Shown here: one piece after another, positions 42,899 to 50,728 of the stretch
Layout of the letters: each line of letters opens with the position of its first letter
Numbering within the stretch: the first letter of the stretch is position 1
Position numbers and translations under genes: made by a program
Notes under the pieces: model-generated
Database searches by the model: none
Told to the model about the DNA's origin: nothing
What the model saw: the letters and a program-made list of their open reading frames with translations, nothing else
From: Desulfovibrio sp.
GTDB taxonomy: Bacteria > Desulfobacterota > Desulfovibrionia > Desulfovibrionales > Desulfovibrionaceae
NCBI GenBank assembly: GCA_030145055.1
Contig: JAQYWK010000002.1
Location: 1 to 64,000, forward strand
Length of the DNA: 64,000 bases
Direction of reading: 5' to 3'

Positions 42899-44915
42899 AA
42901 CCTTTTCCGCAGTTGTTGAAATCGGCGGGGCCGTGAAAGATTCCTTCCGCTCAAGTATTAAGGTCTTGGGCGGGGATCTTTCCGGCGTTGGTGATGCCGT
43001 GCGTGATGCAAAGCAAAAGCTTGATTTGCTCGGTAATTATGATCCTGATGGAGTTCGTAAGCTCGGCAAGGAATATCGCGCGCTTAAACGGGATGCCTTG
43101 AAGCTCCGCAAAGAACACGAAGCATCCGCAAAGCCCACTAAAAAGATGGCGGCACAATTGGCCCGTGCCGATGCCGCCGCCGATAAAGCTGGCAAGGCTT
43201 ATAATTCAAGCCGTGAAAAGCTTAATGACATGGGCGAATCCTTGCAAAAGGCCGGGGTGAAAACCTCTAATCTTACGGGTGAACATCGCCGTTTATCTGC
43301 GGAACTGGCTAAAGCCAAGCACAATATGGACCGCCTGAATCGTGCGGTTGATGCTGGCGGGAAAATGAAAGGGCAGATAGGCGACGCGGCCCGCGTGGGT
43401 GTCGGCGTTGCCGCTGGTGTCGGGGTTATTGGCGCGGCTGTTACTATGGCTAATAAGGCCACGGGGGAACAGGTTGCCCTTGCCCGTTCATTAAGTATGT
43501 CTGCGGATAGTCTTCAGGCATGGGGCGGAGTCGCTAAAGAAGCCGGGTTTGAAATAGATAACGTCGGCGACCTCGTTGAAGAGATGAATAACAAGATCGG
43601 TGAGAGTGCCGGGCTTGAAGAAATTACGCCTGTTAAAGAATCCCTTGAAATGCTCGGTTTGTCCTTTGAGGAAATAAAGGATTTAAAACCGGAAGAGCAG
43701 TTCCGGCGCATTGCTAAAGCCATTAAAGAAATGCCGGATGATCAGCAAGCCGTTGCCGCCGCTGATATCCTCATGGGCGGCGAAGCTAATAAATTTTTTG
43801 GATATTTGAGGTCTCGCAAAGAAGGCGTTGACGAAATCCTAGCACAGCAAAAGCGGCTTAATGTCCTTTCTGACGAAGGGCGGGCAGGGGCTGCGGCTTA
43901 CAACACCGCATTTTCACGCATGACCACGGTTGTTGGCTCTGTTGCCGCTGAAGTGTCCGGCTTGATCGGTGGCGCACTTGCTCCGCTTGTTGATGAATAT
44001 GGGCCTAAATTGGCTGATTGGGTCAAGTCTCATAAAGAGGATTTGATCGGCGTAGGGGAAGCTGTCAAAGATGCAATCCCCGGCTTTCTAGCATTCGGGC
44101 GCGGTGTTTATACTGTCTTTTCTGCTATCGGAAGTGCTGTTTCAACGGTGGCGGGTCTTGTTGGTGGCTTTGATAATTTGGCTATCATGATTGGGCTTGC
44201 CTTTGGAGCTAAAGCGGCTTTTGGAATGGGACGATTTGCGACCAATATTTTCACGGTGGGCAAGGCTGTTGCTCCGCTTGTTTCAACTTATTTTCCGGCG
44301 GTGGTTACTGGCATTCGTGCAATAGGTATGGCTGTAATGGCTAATCCTATAGGTATTGCTATTGCCGCTGTAATTGGTGCGGCTTGGCTTGTTTGGGAAT
44401 ACTGGGAGCCGATTAGCGAGTTCTTTTGCAATATTGGATCAGTCATTGGTGATGGTGTGGCGAAAGGTTTCGACTTTATTAAATCTGTATTTATGAACTT
44501 TACTCCGCTGGGGCTGGTTATTCAGCATTGGGAGCCTATCAAGGCTTGGATTGGCGATTTATTCGGCTGGATAGGTGACAAGGCTTCCGCTCTTTTTGGC
44601 GGCATTGGATCTGCTGTTTCGAGTGTATCTAGTTTTTTTGGGTTTGGTGATGATGAAGAAAAAGAACAACTACCCGAAGTAGGAAAGGCCGTTGCTAAAG
44701 CAATGCCTGTTGCTACTGCCCGCGCTGAAACCATAACCGAGGCTATGCCCGTTGAAGCCCGTGCTATGCAGAACAATTCTGCTACATCTTCCAATAAATA
44801 TGAAATCAATATTCACACCGCACCGGGGCAGTCTGCCGAGGAAATAGCAGATGCCGTAATGCAAAAGCTGGCTGAAGCTGACCGCGATAATTCACGACTT
44901 GCCATGCACGACTAA
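42888..44915 (+). CDS. Tape measure protein (T-like)
   Basis: The 675-aa protein has a helical, coiled-coil N-terminal third (KLGKEYRALKRDALKLRKEH), a lytic or channel-like middle with hydrophobic segments (about 165-190, 440-500) and a C-terminal TAPGQSAEEIADAVMQKL segment. It matches P2 gpT in position and pattern, slightly shorter. It sets tail length and helps DNA entry. Confidence 0.93.
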   Translation: MANKTFSAVVEIGGAVKDSFRSSIKVLGGDLSGVGDAVRDAKQKLDLLGNYDPDGVRKLGKEYRALKRDALKLRKEHEASAKPTKKMAAQLARADAAADKAGKAYNSSREKLNDMGESLQKAGVKTSNLTGEHRRLSAELAKAKHNMDRLNRAVDAGGKMKGQIGDAARVGVGVAAGVGVIGAAVTMANKATGEQVALARSLSMSADSLQAWGGVAKEAGFEIDNVGDLVEEMNNKIGESAGLEEITPVKESLEMLGLSFEEIKDLKPEEQFRRIAKAIKEMPDDQQAVAAADILMGGEANKFFGYLRSRKEGVDEILAQQKRLNVLSDEGRAGAAAYNTAFSRMTTVVGSVAAEVSGLIGGALAPLVDEYGPKLADWVKSHKEDLIGVGEAVKDAIPGFLAFGRGVYTVFSAIGSAVSTVAGLVGGFDNLAIMIGLAFGAKAAFGMGRFATNIFTVGKAVAPLVSTYFPAVVTGIRAIGMAVMANPIGIAIAAVIGAAWLVWEYWEPISEFFCNIGSVIGDGVAKGFDFIKSVFMNFTPLGLVIQHWEPIKAWIGDLFGWIGDKASALFGGIGSAVSSVSSFFGFGDDEEKEQLPEVGKAVAKAMPVATARAETITEAMPVEARAMQNNSATSSNKYEINIHTAPGQSAEEIADAVMQKLAEADRDNSRLAMHD

Positions 44916-44924
44916 GGATAGCTT

Positions 44925-45305
44925 ATGGGAATGTTGAAACTAGGCGAATTTATTTTCAGTGTTGATACTGCCGCGTATCAGACTTTGCAACGGTCAACGG
45001 CTCAGAAGTGGGTATCTATTGAACGTATCGGTAAACGGGCCGCTATGCAGGACTTAGGGCCGGGCAAGGATGAAATTACCCTGCCCGGTGTTATTTTTCC
45101 TCATTACAAGGGCGGTCTAGGGCAGATTGATAAAATGCGAGAAATGCAAGCGAAGGGCGACCCGCTTATGCTGGTGGACGGGCTGGGTAATGTTCACGAC
45201 GAGTGGTGCATTCTTTCCGTTGGTGAAAAGGACAGCGTATTTTTTAAAGACGGTGTAGCCCGTAAGCAAGAATTTACAATCAAGATTCAACGGTATGAAG
45301 AATGA
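44925..45305 (+). CDS. Tail protein U
   Basis: The 126-aa protein matches gpU: LKLGEFIFSVDTAAYQTLQR, GPGKDEITLPGVIFPHYKGG, PLMLVDGLGNVHDEWCI. It acts in baseplate hub assembly. Overlaps gpX by four bases (ATGA). Confidence 0.93.
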   Translation: MGMLKLGEFIFSVDTAAYQTLQRSTAQKWVSIERIGKRAAMQDLGPGKDEITLPGVIFPHYKGGLGQIDKMREMQAKGDPLMLVDGLGNVHDEWCILSVGEKDSVFFKDGVARKQEFTIKIQRYEE

Positions 45306-45502
45306 TATACAGAACTAAAGACGGCGATATTTTAGATCGGATATGTTTTGAATATTACGGTTTTGAATCTGCGGTTGTAATCGTGCTTGAAGCTAATCCC
45401 GGCCTTGCTGATAAGGGTACAACTTTAGAAGCTGGCATTGAAATCAATTTGCCAGAAATAGCCACGCCGGAACCGGATCAAGGAATCAGCTTATGGGATT
45501 AA
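45302..45502 (+). CDS. Tail protein X (LysM-like)
   Basis: The 66-aa protein has the gpX LysM-like fold: MIYRTKDGDILDRICFEYYG, then VLEANPGLAD and INLPE. It binds at the hub beside gpD. Overlaps gpD gene by ten bases. Confidence 0.93.
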   Translation: MIYRTKDGDILDRICFEYYGFESAVVIVLEANPGLADKGTTLEAGIEINLPEIATPEPDQGISLWD

Positions 45503-46476
45503 GCCACAAGCCCACATATAGAGTTGAAGCCGATGGCAACGATATAACCGAAGCTATTCGTGAAAATTTAATATCTCTTACCATAACCGATGAAGCTGGC
45601 GTTAAGTCTGATTCATTGGCTATTTCCCTGCATGACCGAGGCTATAAGCTACCGAAAGCAGGTGGACAACTTAAAGTCTGGCTAGGCTACGGACAAGCGG
45701 CAACCTTCATGGGGCTGTATGTTTCGGACGAAATTTCGCTTTCCGGTCCGCCGGATAAAATGGACATTAAAGCGGCTGGCGCACCGCAGGAAAAGAGCGC
45801 GGCATATTCCCATCTTCAAACGCAGAAAACGCGCTCATGGCTACCGCAAACTATAGGCGCATTGGTGGCAACCGTATCCGCCGATCACGGCCTTGACCCT
45901 GCCGTTGCTTCTGATTTGTCCAGCGTAGGGTTGCCGCATATCGACCAGATAAACGAATCAGATATGCACCTGCTTACACGCATAGCGGCGGATCATGATG
46001 CCATTGCCAAGGCTAACGGTGGTAAGCTTGTATTTGCTCATAAAGGGCAGGGTAAAACTATTTCCGGCAAGGCTATGCCTACCGTGGCCCTGATCCCTTC
46101 AGAAGTTACAAATTACCGCGTAAACATAACCGCCCGTTCTGACTATAATCAGGTTGTTGCGGTATGGCGTTCTGTAGAATTAGCAGAAGATGTTCAATAT
46201 ATTGCGGGAGCTGGTGAACCTGTCCACCGCATTAGACATATTTACCCAACACCTGAAGCGGCGGCGAAAGCGGCAAAGGCTAAACTAGAGGCTTTCCAAA
46301 GGGGGAAGCAAAGCCTTTCGGTAAGCCTTCCGGGAAGGCCAGAACTAAGGGCAGAGTGTAGGCTTTCGCTTTCTGGCTTTCGTGATGGGGTTAATGGTCT
46401 TTGGAGTGTTGCCCGTGCGACTCATAAGTTGGGGAGTGGTGGGTATGTAACATCAGTAGAAGGAGAAAGAGTATAA
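45493..46476 (+). CDS. Tail hub protein D
   Basis: The 327-aa protein matches P2 gpD (gp27-like hub): YRVEADGNDITEAIRENLIS, LAISLHDRGYKLPKAG, LKVWLGYGQAATFMGLYVSD, WLPQTIGALVATVSADHGL, DMHLLTRIAADHDAIAK. It is the last core tail gene. Its 3' 84 bases recur with silent changes at 48001-48084, and another diverged piece lies at 51451-51554. Confidence 0.95.
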   Translation: MGLSHKPTYRVEADGNDITEAIRENLISLTITDEAGVKSDSLAISLHDRGYKLPKAGGQLKVWLGYGQAATFMGLYVSDEISLSGPPDKMDIKAAGAPQEKSAAYSHLQTQKTRSWLPQTIGALVATVSADHGLDPAVASDLSSVGLPHIDQINESDMHLLTRIAADHDAIAKANGGKLVFAHKGQGKTISGKAMPTVALIPSEVTNYRVNITARSDYNQVVAVWRSVELAEDVQYIAGAGEPVHRIRHIYPTPEAAAKAAKAKLEAFQRGKQSLSVSLPGRPELRAECRLSLSGFRDGVNGLWSVARATHKLGSGGYVTSVEGERV

Positions 46477-46769
46477 TGAATGATGAGTTAAAACCATTTA
46501 AGTCGGATGACTGTTCGGGGGGAATGTCTTGGTCGTATAAAAAAGCCACGGGGCGGCGAGTGCCTTGGGCTGATGCGTGTGTAGAGCATGACCGCGCATA
46601 TCACAAAGGCGGTACGGCAAAAGAAAGGGTGGAAGCTGATAAGTGGCTTTTGATCAACGTTGCCGAGGCTGGCTACCCTTGGTGGGGGCTTGCAATGTTT
46701 GCCGCAGTCCGTGTTGGCGGTGTTTCATGGCTTCCAACTTCGTACAGGTGGGGATTCGGGAAGGTTTAG
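46476..46769 (+). CDS. Phospholipase A2-like phage protein
   Basis: The 97-aa protein has CSGGMSWSYKKATG, which could be the calcium loop. It also has CVEHDRAYHKGG, with the HDxxY motif of the PLA2 catalytic helix. A hydrophobic helix at the end (WWGLAMFAAVRVGG) fits membrane contact. PLA2 hydrolyses the sn-2 acyl ester of phospholipids; a phage enzyme could help entry or lysis. It overlaps the gpD stop by one base and starts the post-D cargo block. The call is from motif alone. Confidence 0.55.
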   Translation: MNDELKPFKSDDCSGGMSWSYKKATGRRVPWADACVEHDRAYHKGGTAKERVEADKWLLINVAEAGYPWWGLAMFAAVRVGGVSWLPTSYRWGFGKV

Positions 46770-46786
46770 ACTTTTTAAAAAAGACT

Positions 46787-46814
46787 GGCGGTCTAACAAC
46801 AATGTTAGACCGCC
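46787..46814 (+). terminator. Strong hairpin after the PLA2-like gene
   Basis: GGCGGTCTAAC pairs perfectly with GTTAGACCGCC around AACAAT. No T-run follows, so it may be an mRNA end-protecting or attenuating hairpin rather than a classic terminator. Confidence 0.7.
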
Positions 46815-46827
46815 GGGGTACAAATTA

Positions 46828-46930
46828 GAGTAGGCGGCGGACTACGAATCCACCACCGACGCGGTGTAAAAGCACCGCACCACGGCCCCGCAAACGTGAA
46901 TTAGCCGTTTGCAGAGATAACCCGCTACTC
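46828..46930 (+). ncRNA. Candidate structured RNA upstream of com
   Basis: A closing stem GAGTA/TACTC plus GCGG/CCGC (46828-46837 with 46922-46930, one bulged G) encloses two perfect hairpins. These are GCGGTG/CACCGC (46861-46878) and GCAAACG/CGTTTGC (46890-46912). A possible weaker CGG/CCG stem (46838-46858) would make a four-way junction. It ends 53 bases before com. It could be a leader regulating com and the methyltransferase, or a free small RNA. I do not recognise the class. Confidence 0.5.
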
Positions 46931-46983
46931 CGTTGCTTGATCAAGCCGGATAGTTGTTATCTTGGGGTAAACAAAAATACAAG

Positions 46984-47151
46984 ATGAAAAATGAAATTCG
47001 ATGCGGACATTGTAAACGTCTGCTTGGGAAGGGTGTTGTTGTAAATTTCGAAATTAAGTGTCCTAGATGCGGGGCTATTAACCATATGAGTACCACGCAG
47101 AGTACCAGCATAGAAAGTCGCAGAACTTCACTTAAAGGTGATTCTGAATAA
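46984..47151 (+). CDS. com: Com-like translational regulator
   Basis: The 55-aa protein from ATG 46984 (MKNEIRCGHCKRLLGKG) matches Mu Com in size and motif: IRCGHCKRLL, then FEIKCPRCGAINHM, a CxxC-CxxC zinc site. In Mu, Com binds mom mRNA and opens its ribosome-binding site. Here the next gene is a DNA methyltransferase starting at the Com stop (TAATG), so Com likely switches on DNA modification late in infection. A start at TTG 46954 is possible but less Com-like. Confidence 0.8.
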   Translation: MKNEIRCGHCKRLLGKGVVVNFEIKCPRCGAINHMSTTQSTSIESRRTSLKGDSE

Positions 47152-47861
47152 TGTATAAAAATGCGAATGGAATTCTTTACAATGGCGATTGTATTCAGGT
47201 GATGACTGGTCTTGAATCGGGGATAGTTGATGCTGTAATAACTGATCCACCTTATTCGTCTGGCGGGCTTCATGCCAGTGCTAGACAAAAGCCACCACAA
47301 CAGAAATACGCAAACCATGAAAACGGGCATTTCTTTTTTGGCGATACGATGGATCAACGTTCATATTATCGTTGGAGTTTGGAGTGGTGCAGGGAAGCTC
47401 ACAGGCTGACTAAAGAAAACGGCGTGATATGTATTTTTACGGATTGGCGACAGTTACCAATTATCACGGATGTTCTTCAGGCTTCCGGCTGGCTTTGGAA
47501 AGGAACTGCTCCGTGGGATAAGCGAAACGCTAGACCCCTGAAAGGGGGAATGCGGGCGCAATGCGAATACATAGTATGGGGTTGCAAAGGCAAGCTGGTC
47601 GAGGATGTTTATTTACCCGGTATTTTTTCCGTACCAATTGTTCAGGGAAATAAAAGACTCCATTCAATGCAGAAGCCGCAAGCCTTGCTCGAATCGTTGA
47701 TTAAGCTTTCCCCTGATGGCGGGACGGTGCTTGATATGTTTGCTGGTTCCGGCTCAACTTTAGCCGCCGCCGAGTCACTTGGTCGTAAATGGTTGGGCAT
47801 TGAATATGGGGCTGAATTTTGCGAAGTGATGCGGGAAAGATTGAATTTAAAAGACTGTTAA
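47151..47861 (+). CDS. DNA methyltransferase (N6-adenine or N4-cytosine type) coupled to Com
   Basis: The 236-aa enzyme has the amino-methyltransferase catalytic motif DPPY (residues 32-35) before the SAM-binding motif DMFAGSGST (about 195-203). That motif order is typical of the beta class. HSMQKPQALLESLIKLSPDGG precedes motif I. It would transfer a methyl group from SAM to adenine or cytosine in phage DNA and protect it from restriction. No cognate nuclease is adjacent. It overlaps com by one base. Confidence 0.9.
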   Translation: MYKNANGILYNGDCIQVMTGLESGIVDAVITDPPYSSGGLHASARQKPPQQKYANHENGHFFFGDTMDQRSYYRWSLEWCREAHRLTKENGVICIFTDWRQLPIITDVLQASGWLWKGTAPWDKRNARPLKGGMRAQCEYIVWGCKGKLVEDVYLPGIFSVPIVQGNKRLHSMQKPQALLESLIKLSPDGGTVLDMFAGSGSTLAAAESLGRKWLGIEYGAEFCEVMRERLNLKDC

Positions 47862-47965
47862 AATATACATGATGCGACGGTAGAAGCGTTAATTGTCGGC
47901 ATCTTCAGCAGCTAAGGTCTTAGCAAGAAAGAGGGTGGTGACAGAGGTTTGCCAATCCAAAAAAC

Positions 47966-47998
47966 AAAGCCTCGTTTCCAGTTGGAAACGAGGCTTTT
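47966..47998 (+). terminator. Terminator after methyltransferase
   Basis: AAAGCCTCGTTTCC pairs with GGAAACGAGGCTTT around AGTT, then a short T-run. It lies directly before the duplicated gpD end. Confidence 0.85.
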
Positions 47999-48000
47999 AA

Positions 48001-48084
48001 AATGGTCTTTGGAGTGTTACCCGAGCGACTCATAAGTTGGGGAGTGGTGGATATGTTACTAGTGTTGAGGGGGAGAGAGTGTAA
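48001..48084 (+). pseudogene. Duplicated 3' end of gpD
   Basis: Reads NGLWSVTRATHKLGSGGYVT then SVEGERV and stop, against NGLWSVARATHKLGSGGYVT... at the end of intact gpD (46393-46476). There is one amino-acid change but about ten base changes, mostly silent. It is therefore a foreign allele. With gpD it brackets the PLA2-like/RNA/Com/methyltransferase block as a direct repeat. Confidence 0.92.
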
Positions 48085-48146
48085 AAGTCGCTTTCCTTAA
48101 GCTTAAAGACTTATTTAATCTGTTGTGATTTATTTGGGGTATTTTC

Positions 48147-48941
48147 TTAGACATTTAACTCTTTATCTTCATGAAATGTTTTTCTTATTATCATTGTAGT
48201 GAATAATATTACGGCGATTGTAGATATGGTCAGCTTGATGACTCCGTCATCAATAGAACCATTGAAAAAATTCTTTGGGGATATATTAAGATAAAAAGCA
48301 CTGTATATTACGCAAATACTGCCTATTATGAAAAAGGGAAGGTTAGTATATCTTAGATAGTGTTTAGGTGTTTTCCTATTTATGTGGCTTGCAATTAACC
48401 ACGAGGCGAGATAAACAGATATTATAGCGACTAGTTCATGCGATCCTTTTAAGAAGGTGACCGATTCAAGTGGTTTTGAGAGCAATGTACTTGTGTTTAT
48501 AATAATGATTGCCTGTTTTAGGAACATAGTTCTGTATAGAGTTATAGCTAGAGTTATTGCATATAATGAATTTATAGCTGTTGCATATATTCTTAAAAAG
48601 AAATCTTCTGCTTTTGCAGACATTTCATTTACTTTTGGTGTAATGATTATACCAGCAAATAAAAGTCCAAACCATGTTAGTAGTTCATACGTATCTCCAT
48701 TCTTAAACAGTGATTGGTATGAATGAATGATGCAGTTATACAAAATGGATAGGTTGCCTATCAATGATAGCCAGCTTACGAGCCCTTTAATAAGGCCCTG
48801 TGTAAAAGCTAGTTTGTAAAATGCTTTTTTTATAGTGCTAATCTCACTGTCTAATTTGTCAGTATAATTTTCCATAATTACTCTAAGTTTTTTTTGATGG
48901 TTGAATTCGATTGTCATGTATCTATCTATATTATCTTTCAT
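48147..48941 (-). CDS. Six-TM membrane protein, cargo
   Basis: The 264-aa protein has a ~45-aa cytoplasmic start, then about six membrane segments (near 48-75, 92-108, 120-145, 165-185, 203-222, 232-252). No transporter or enzyme motif is evident. AT-rich, on the opposite strand from the late genes, downstream of the PLD-like gene with a 141-base gap. It is probably expressed in the lysogen. It could be a membrane effector or partner of the nuclease, by context only. Confidence 0.6.
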   Translation of the reverse strand: MKDNIDRYMTIEFNHQKKLRVIMENYTDKLDSEISTIKKAFYKLAFTQGLIKGLVSWLSLIGNLSILYNCIIHSYQSLFKNGDTYELLTWFGLLFAGIIITPKVNEMSAKAEDFFLRIYATAINSLYAITLAITLYRTMFLKQAIIIINTSTLLSKPLESVTFLKGSHELVAIISVYLASWLIASHINRKTPKHYLRYTNLPFFIIGSICVIYSAFYLNISPKNFFNGSIDDGVIKLTISTIAVILFTTMIIRKTFHEDKELNV

Positions 48942-49082
48942 TTGTCAAGATAGTACAATTCAAGGTTTTAAACATTTTGTTAAATTTTGATATAACCTGA
49001 TCCTGCTACGTAATTGTTTTTAATAATTATTGTGTATTGTTTGCATAAAATACAGCTGTTTTTAATCACTATCTAACATCAT

Positions 49083-50261
49083 TTAGATATTGGATAAATC
49101 CCTAGTTTCAATAGCTTCTTCTACATATTTCATTGTAATATTTTTGTTACGTCGTGAGTTTATTGTAGATAGTAATGACTCATAAACTTTAGATACATCG
49201 TCTTGGTTAGTAAAGTCGTATGGAAGTTCAAATATATAGTACTTTTGGTAAATTCTTAAAAGTTTTTCGTCATCTTTAAGTGATTGATCTATTTTTTGAC
49301 GTAATTTTTCTGTTGGGTCTTCTTTCTCTGATATATAGTTCTTTGCACTCAATTCTTCCCAATCTTTTTGGATTTTATATTTAACAGTGTCCCATTGTTC
49401 ATTAATTGATACTGCTAATTGTTCTTTAAAATTCTTGAATGCAATGTCTTTGTTGTTTAATATTGATTTGGGAACCCAAGTCCCTAGATATGTTTCAACC
49501 CCATAATTGCGTGTAAAATTTCTGTCTATTATCTCGTTTCTCAACTCTTCAAGATGCTGTAACTTAAAATATTGTTTCTGTATTGAAGATGTCTCAATAT
49601 TGAAGTTTAAATTTTTTAATACATCATCCCCAAGTTTAGAGGCTGCTGATGGTGTTAACTCGTATTTTTTTGCAAAGATCTCTGATAATTTTGCTTGCCA
49701 TTTGTGAAAAAAAACACCTTTATGAAGAAGTGCAAATTTGAAGCGGTTATTTATTCGGCTAAATTTTTCTAAATCACAAACTTGAATTGTTTTTAAATTT
49801 GCGATGTCTTCCAAGAAGTTATCGATAGTCTCTTCATCGTAGGTTTCCAAGAGCGTTTCAATATTTCCACCTGAGCGGGTGAGCCCTGCTCCTGTTAAGT
49901 TGGCAGAGCCAATAACTAAACATCCAGGCGTTTCATCGTTATCATTAGTTAAAGCATAAATTTTAGGATGAAATAATTTTGAAGTAGTTATAGCAGAAAG
50001 ATAAGTTGGAATTTTTTTTGTAGATTTATTAATGAAATTTTTGAGTTTTTCTTTGCCTATTTTGGTCGCTTCATTTCGGTCTATATAAATTTCAATAGAT
50101 TCTATATTTATAGTGTCAGCAACTGTTTTGATTAACTTATGTGCTTCTGCGGGATTAAAGTAGCATGAGGCAATTGTTAATTTGTATAAGTATCTTTTAT
50201 CTACTTCACTGAAAGCCTCAATGACTTTATCAATTTTTCCTTCTTTAAGAATGACAGACAT
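49083..50261 (-). CDS. PLD-family phosphodiesterase/nuclease, cargo
   Basis: The 392-aa protein has a single HKD-type motif (KLFHPKIYALTND ... GSANLTGAG, about 93-125) in an N-terminal PLD-like domain. The charged helical C-terminal half (about 180-392) is of unknown function. Single-HKD proteins dimerise to form the site and include restriction nucleases (NfiI/NgoFVII-type relatives) and Nuc. It lies leftward at the prophage right end, 220 bases from attR, the usual place for lysogenic-conversion genes. AT-rich. Defence role inferred. Confidence 0.75.
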   Translation of the reverse strand: MSVILKEGKIDKVIEAFSEVDKRYLYKLTIASCYFNPAEAHKLIKTVADTINIESIEIYIDRNEATKIGKEKLKNFINKSTKKIPTYLSAITTSKLFHPKIYALTNDNDETPGCLVIGSANLTGAGLTRSGGNIETLLETYDEETIDNFLEDIANLKTIQVCDLEKFSRINNRFKFALLHKGVFFHKWQAKLSEIFAKKYELTPSAASKLGDDVLKNLNFNIETSSIQKQYFKLQHLEELRNEIIDRNFTRNYGVETYLGTWVPKSILNNKDIAFKNFKEQLAVSINEQWDTVKYKIQKDWEELSAKNYISEKEDPTEKLRQKIDQSLKDDEKLLRIYQKYYIFELPYDFTNQDDVSKVYESLLSTINSRRNKNITMKYVEEAIETRDLSNI

Positions 50262-50381
50262 TTTTGGTTCTCTATTTGTATGAAATTATGTTTATATTTT
50301 ATATTAATAATATTGAAGATTTTAATTAGTTGAATAATCATTCTTTTACAATGTGTTTTTATCTAATTCTATTTTTAGAGT

Positions 50382-50400
50382 ACTCACGATTTACTCACCT
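50382..50400. promoter_or_regulatory. Candidate right integrase arm sites
   Basis: TACTCAC (50382-50388) and TTTACTCACC (50391-50400), 11 bases apart, mirror the pair beside attL and lie 84 bases inside attR. Confidence 0.45.
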
Positions 50401-50484
50401 TTCCACCAGCAATAAGCATATTTCAAGGGAATAGAATGGGTGTTAACTAGCTGAAATAACATGATGCACATTCCCTTTCGTGGA

Positions 50485-50529
50485 CTCCGGAGCTGGAAGC
50501 CACAAGTTCGAATCTTGTATTGCCCACCA
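50485..50529. other. attR core (45 bp)
   Basis: Perfect copy of the tRNA-Arg 3' 45 bases without the 5' half, so it is not a second tRNA. It marks the right end of the prophage. Confidence 0.93.
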
Positions 50530-50562
50530 CCCCAAAAATAATGCAGTCCAATACTGCCCTTT

Positions 50563-50588
50563 AAGCCCCGCAAATGCGGGGCTTTTTT
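50563..50588. terminator. Terminator just outside attR
   Basis: AAGCCCCGC/GCGGGGCTT with loop AAAT, then six T. It would originally have followed tRNA-Arg(CCG), which is now separated from it by the prophage. Confidence 0.9.
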
Positions 50589-50728
50589 GTTTCATCTCTA
50601 GTGCAGTCTTGTACAGTTTATTACTGTACGAGTTGTTATGTGGGTACAAAGAAGTGTCAGTTTGACTAAAGACATAAAACCATTGTCCCAAATTAAAATA
50701 GGGCAATGGTTTTGTGAAGACAGGAATA

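Larger units (their letters stand above)
10320..50529. mobile_element. Mosaic lambda/P2-type prophage (~40.2 kb)
   Basis: Bounded by a perfect 45-bp direct repeat (10320-10364 and 50485-50529) in tRNA-Arg(CCG). It contains integrase, excisionase-like gene, repressor/Cro-like pair, replication genes, complete packaging/head genes of lambda type, lysis genes, and a complete P2-type contractile tail. All core structural genes appear intact, so it may be inducible. Cargo is concentrated in AT-rich blocks at 13.8-14.9, 23.3-28.3, 46.5-48.0 and 48.1-50.3 kb. Confidence 0.95.

Noticed and set aside
36787-46814. CRISPR arrays
   Set aside because: No regularly spaced repeat-spacer pattern anywhere in the window; repeats seen are operators, att sites, iterons or gene duplications.
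50485-50529. Second tRNA-Arg at the right end
   Set aside because: Only the 3' 45 bases are present; no acceptor 5' strand or D-arm precedes it. It is attR.
10320-50529. Mu-like transposable prophage (because of Com)
   Set aside because: There is a tyrosine integrase and exact tRNA att repeat, GpA terminase, and no MuA/MuB transposition genes.
50391-50706. Leftward 60- and 87-aa ORFs across attR
   Set aside because: They read through the tRNA-derived att core and a terminator; chance frames.
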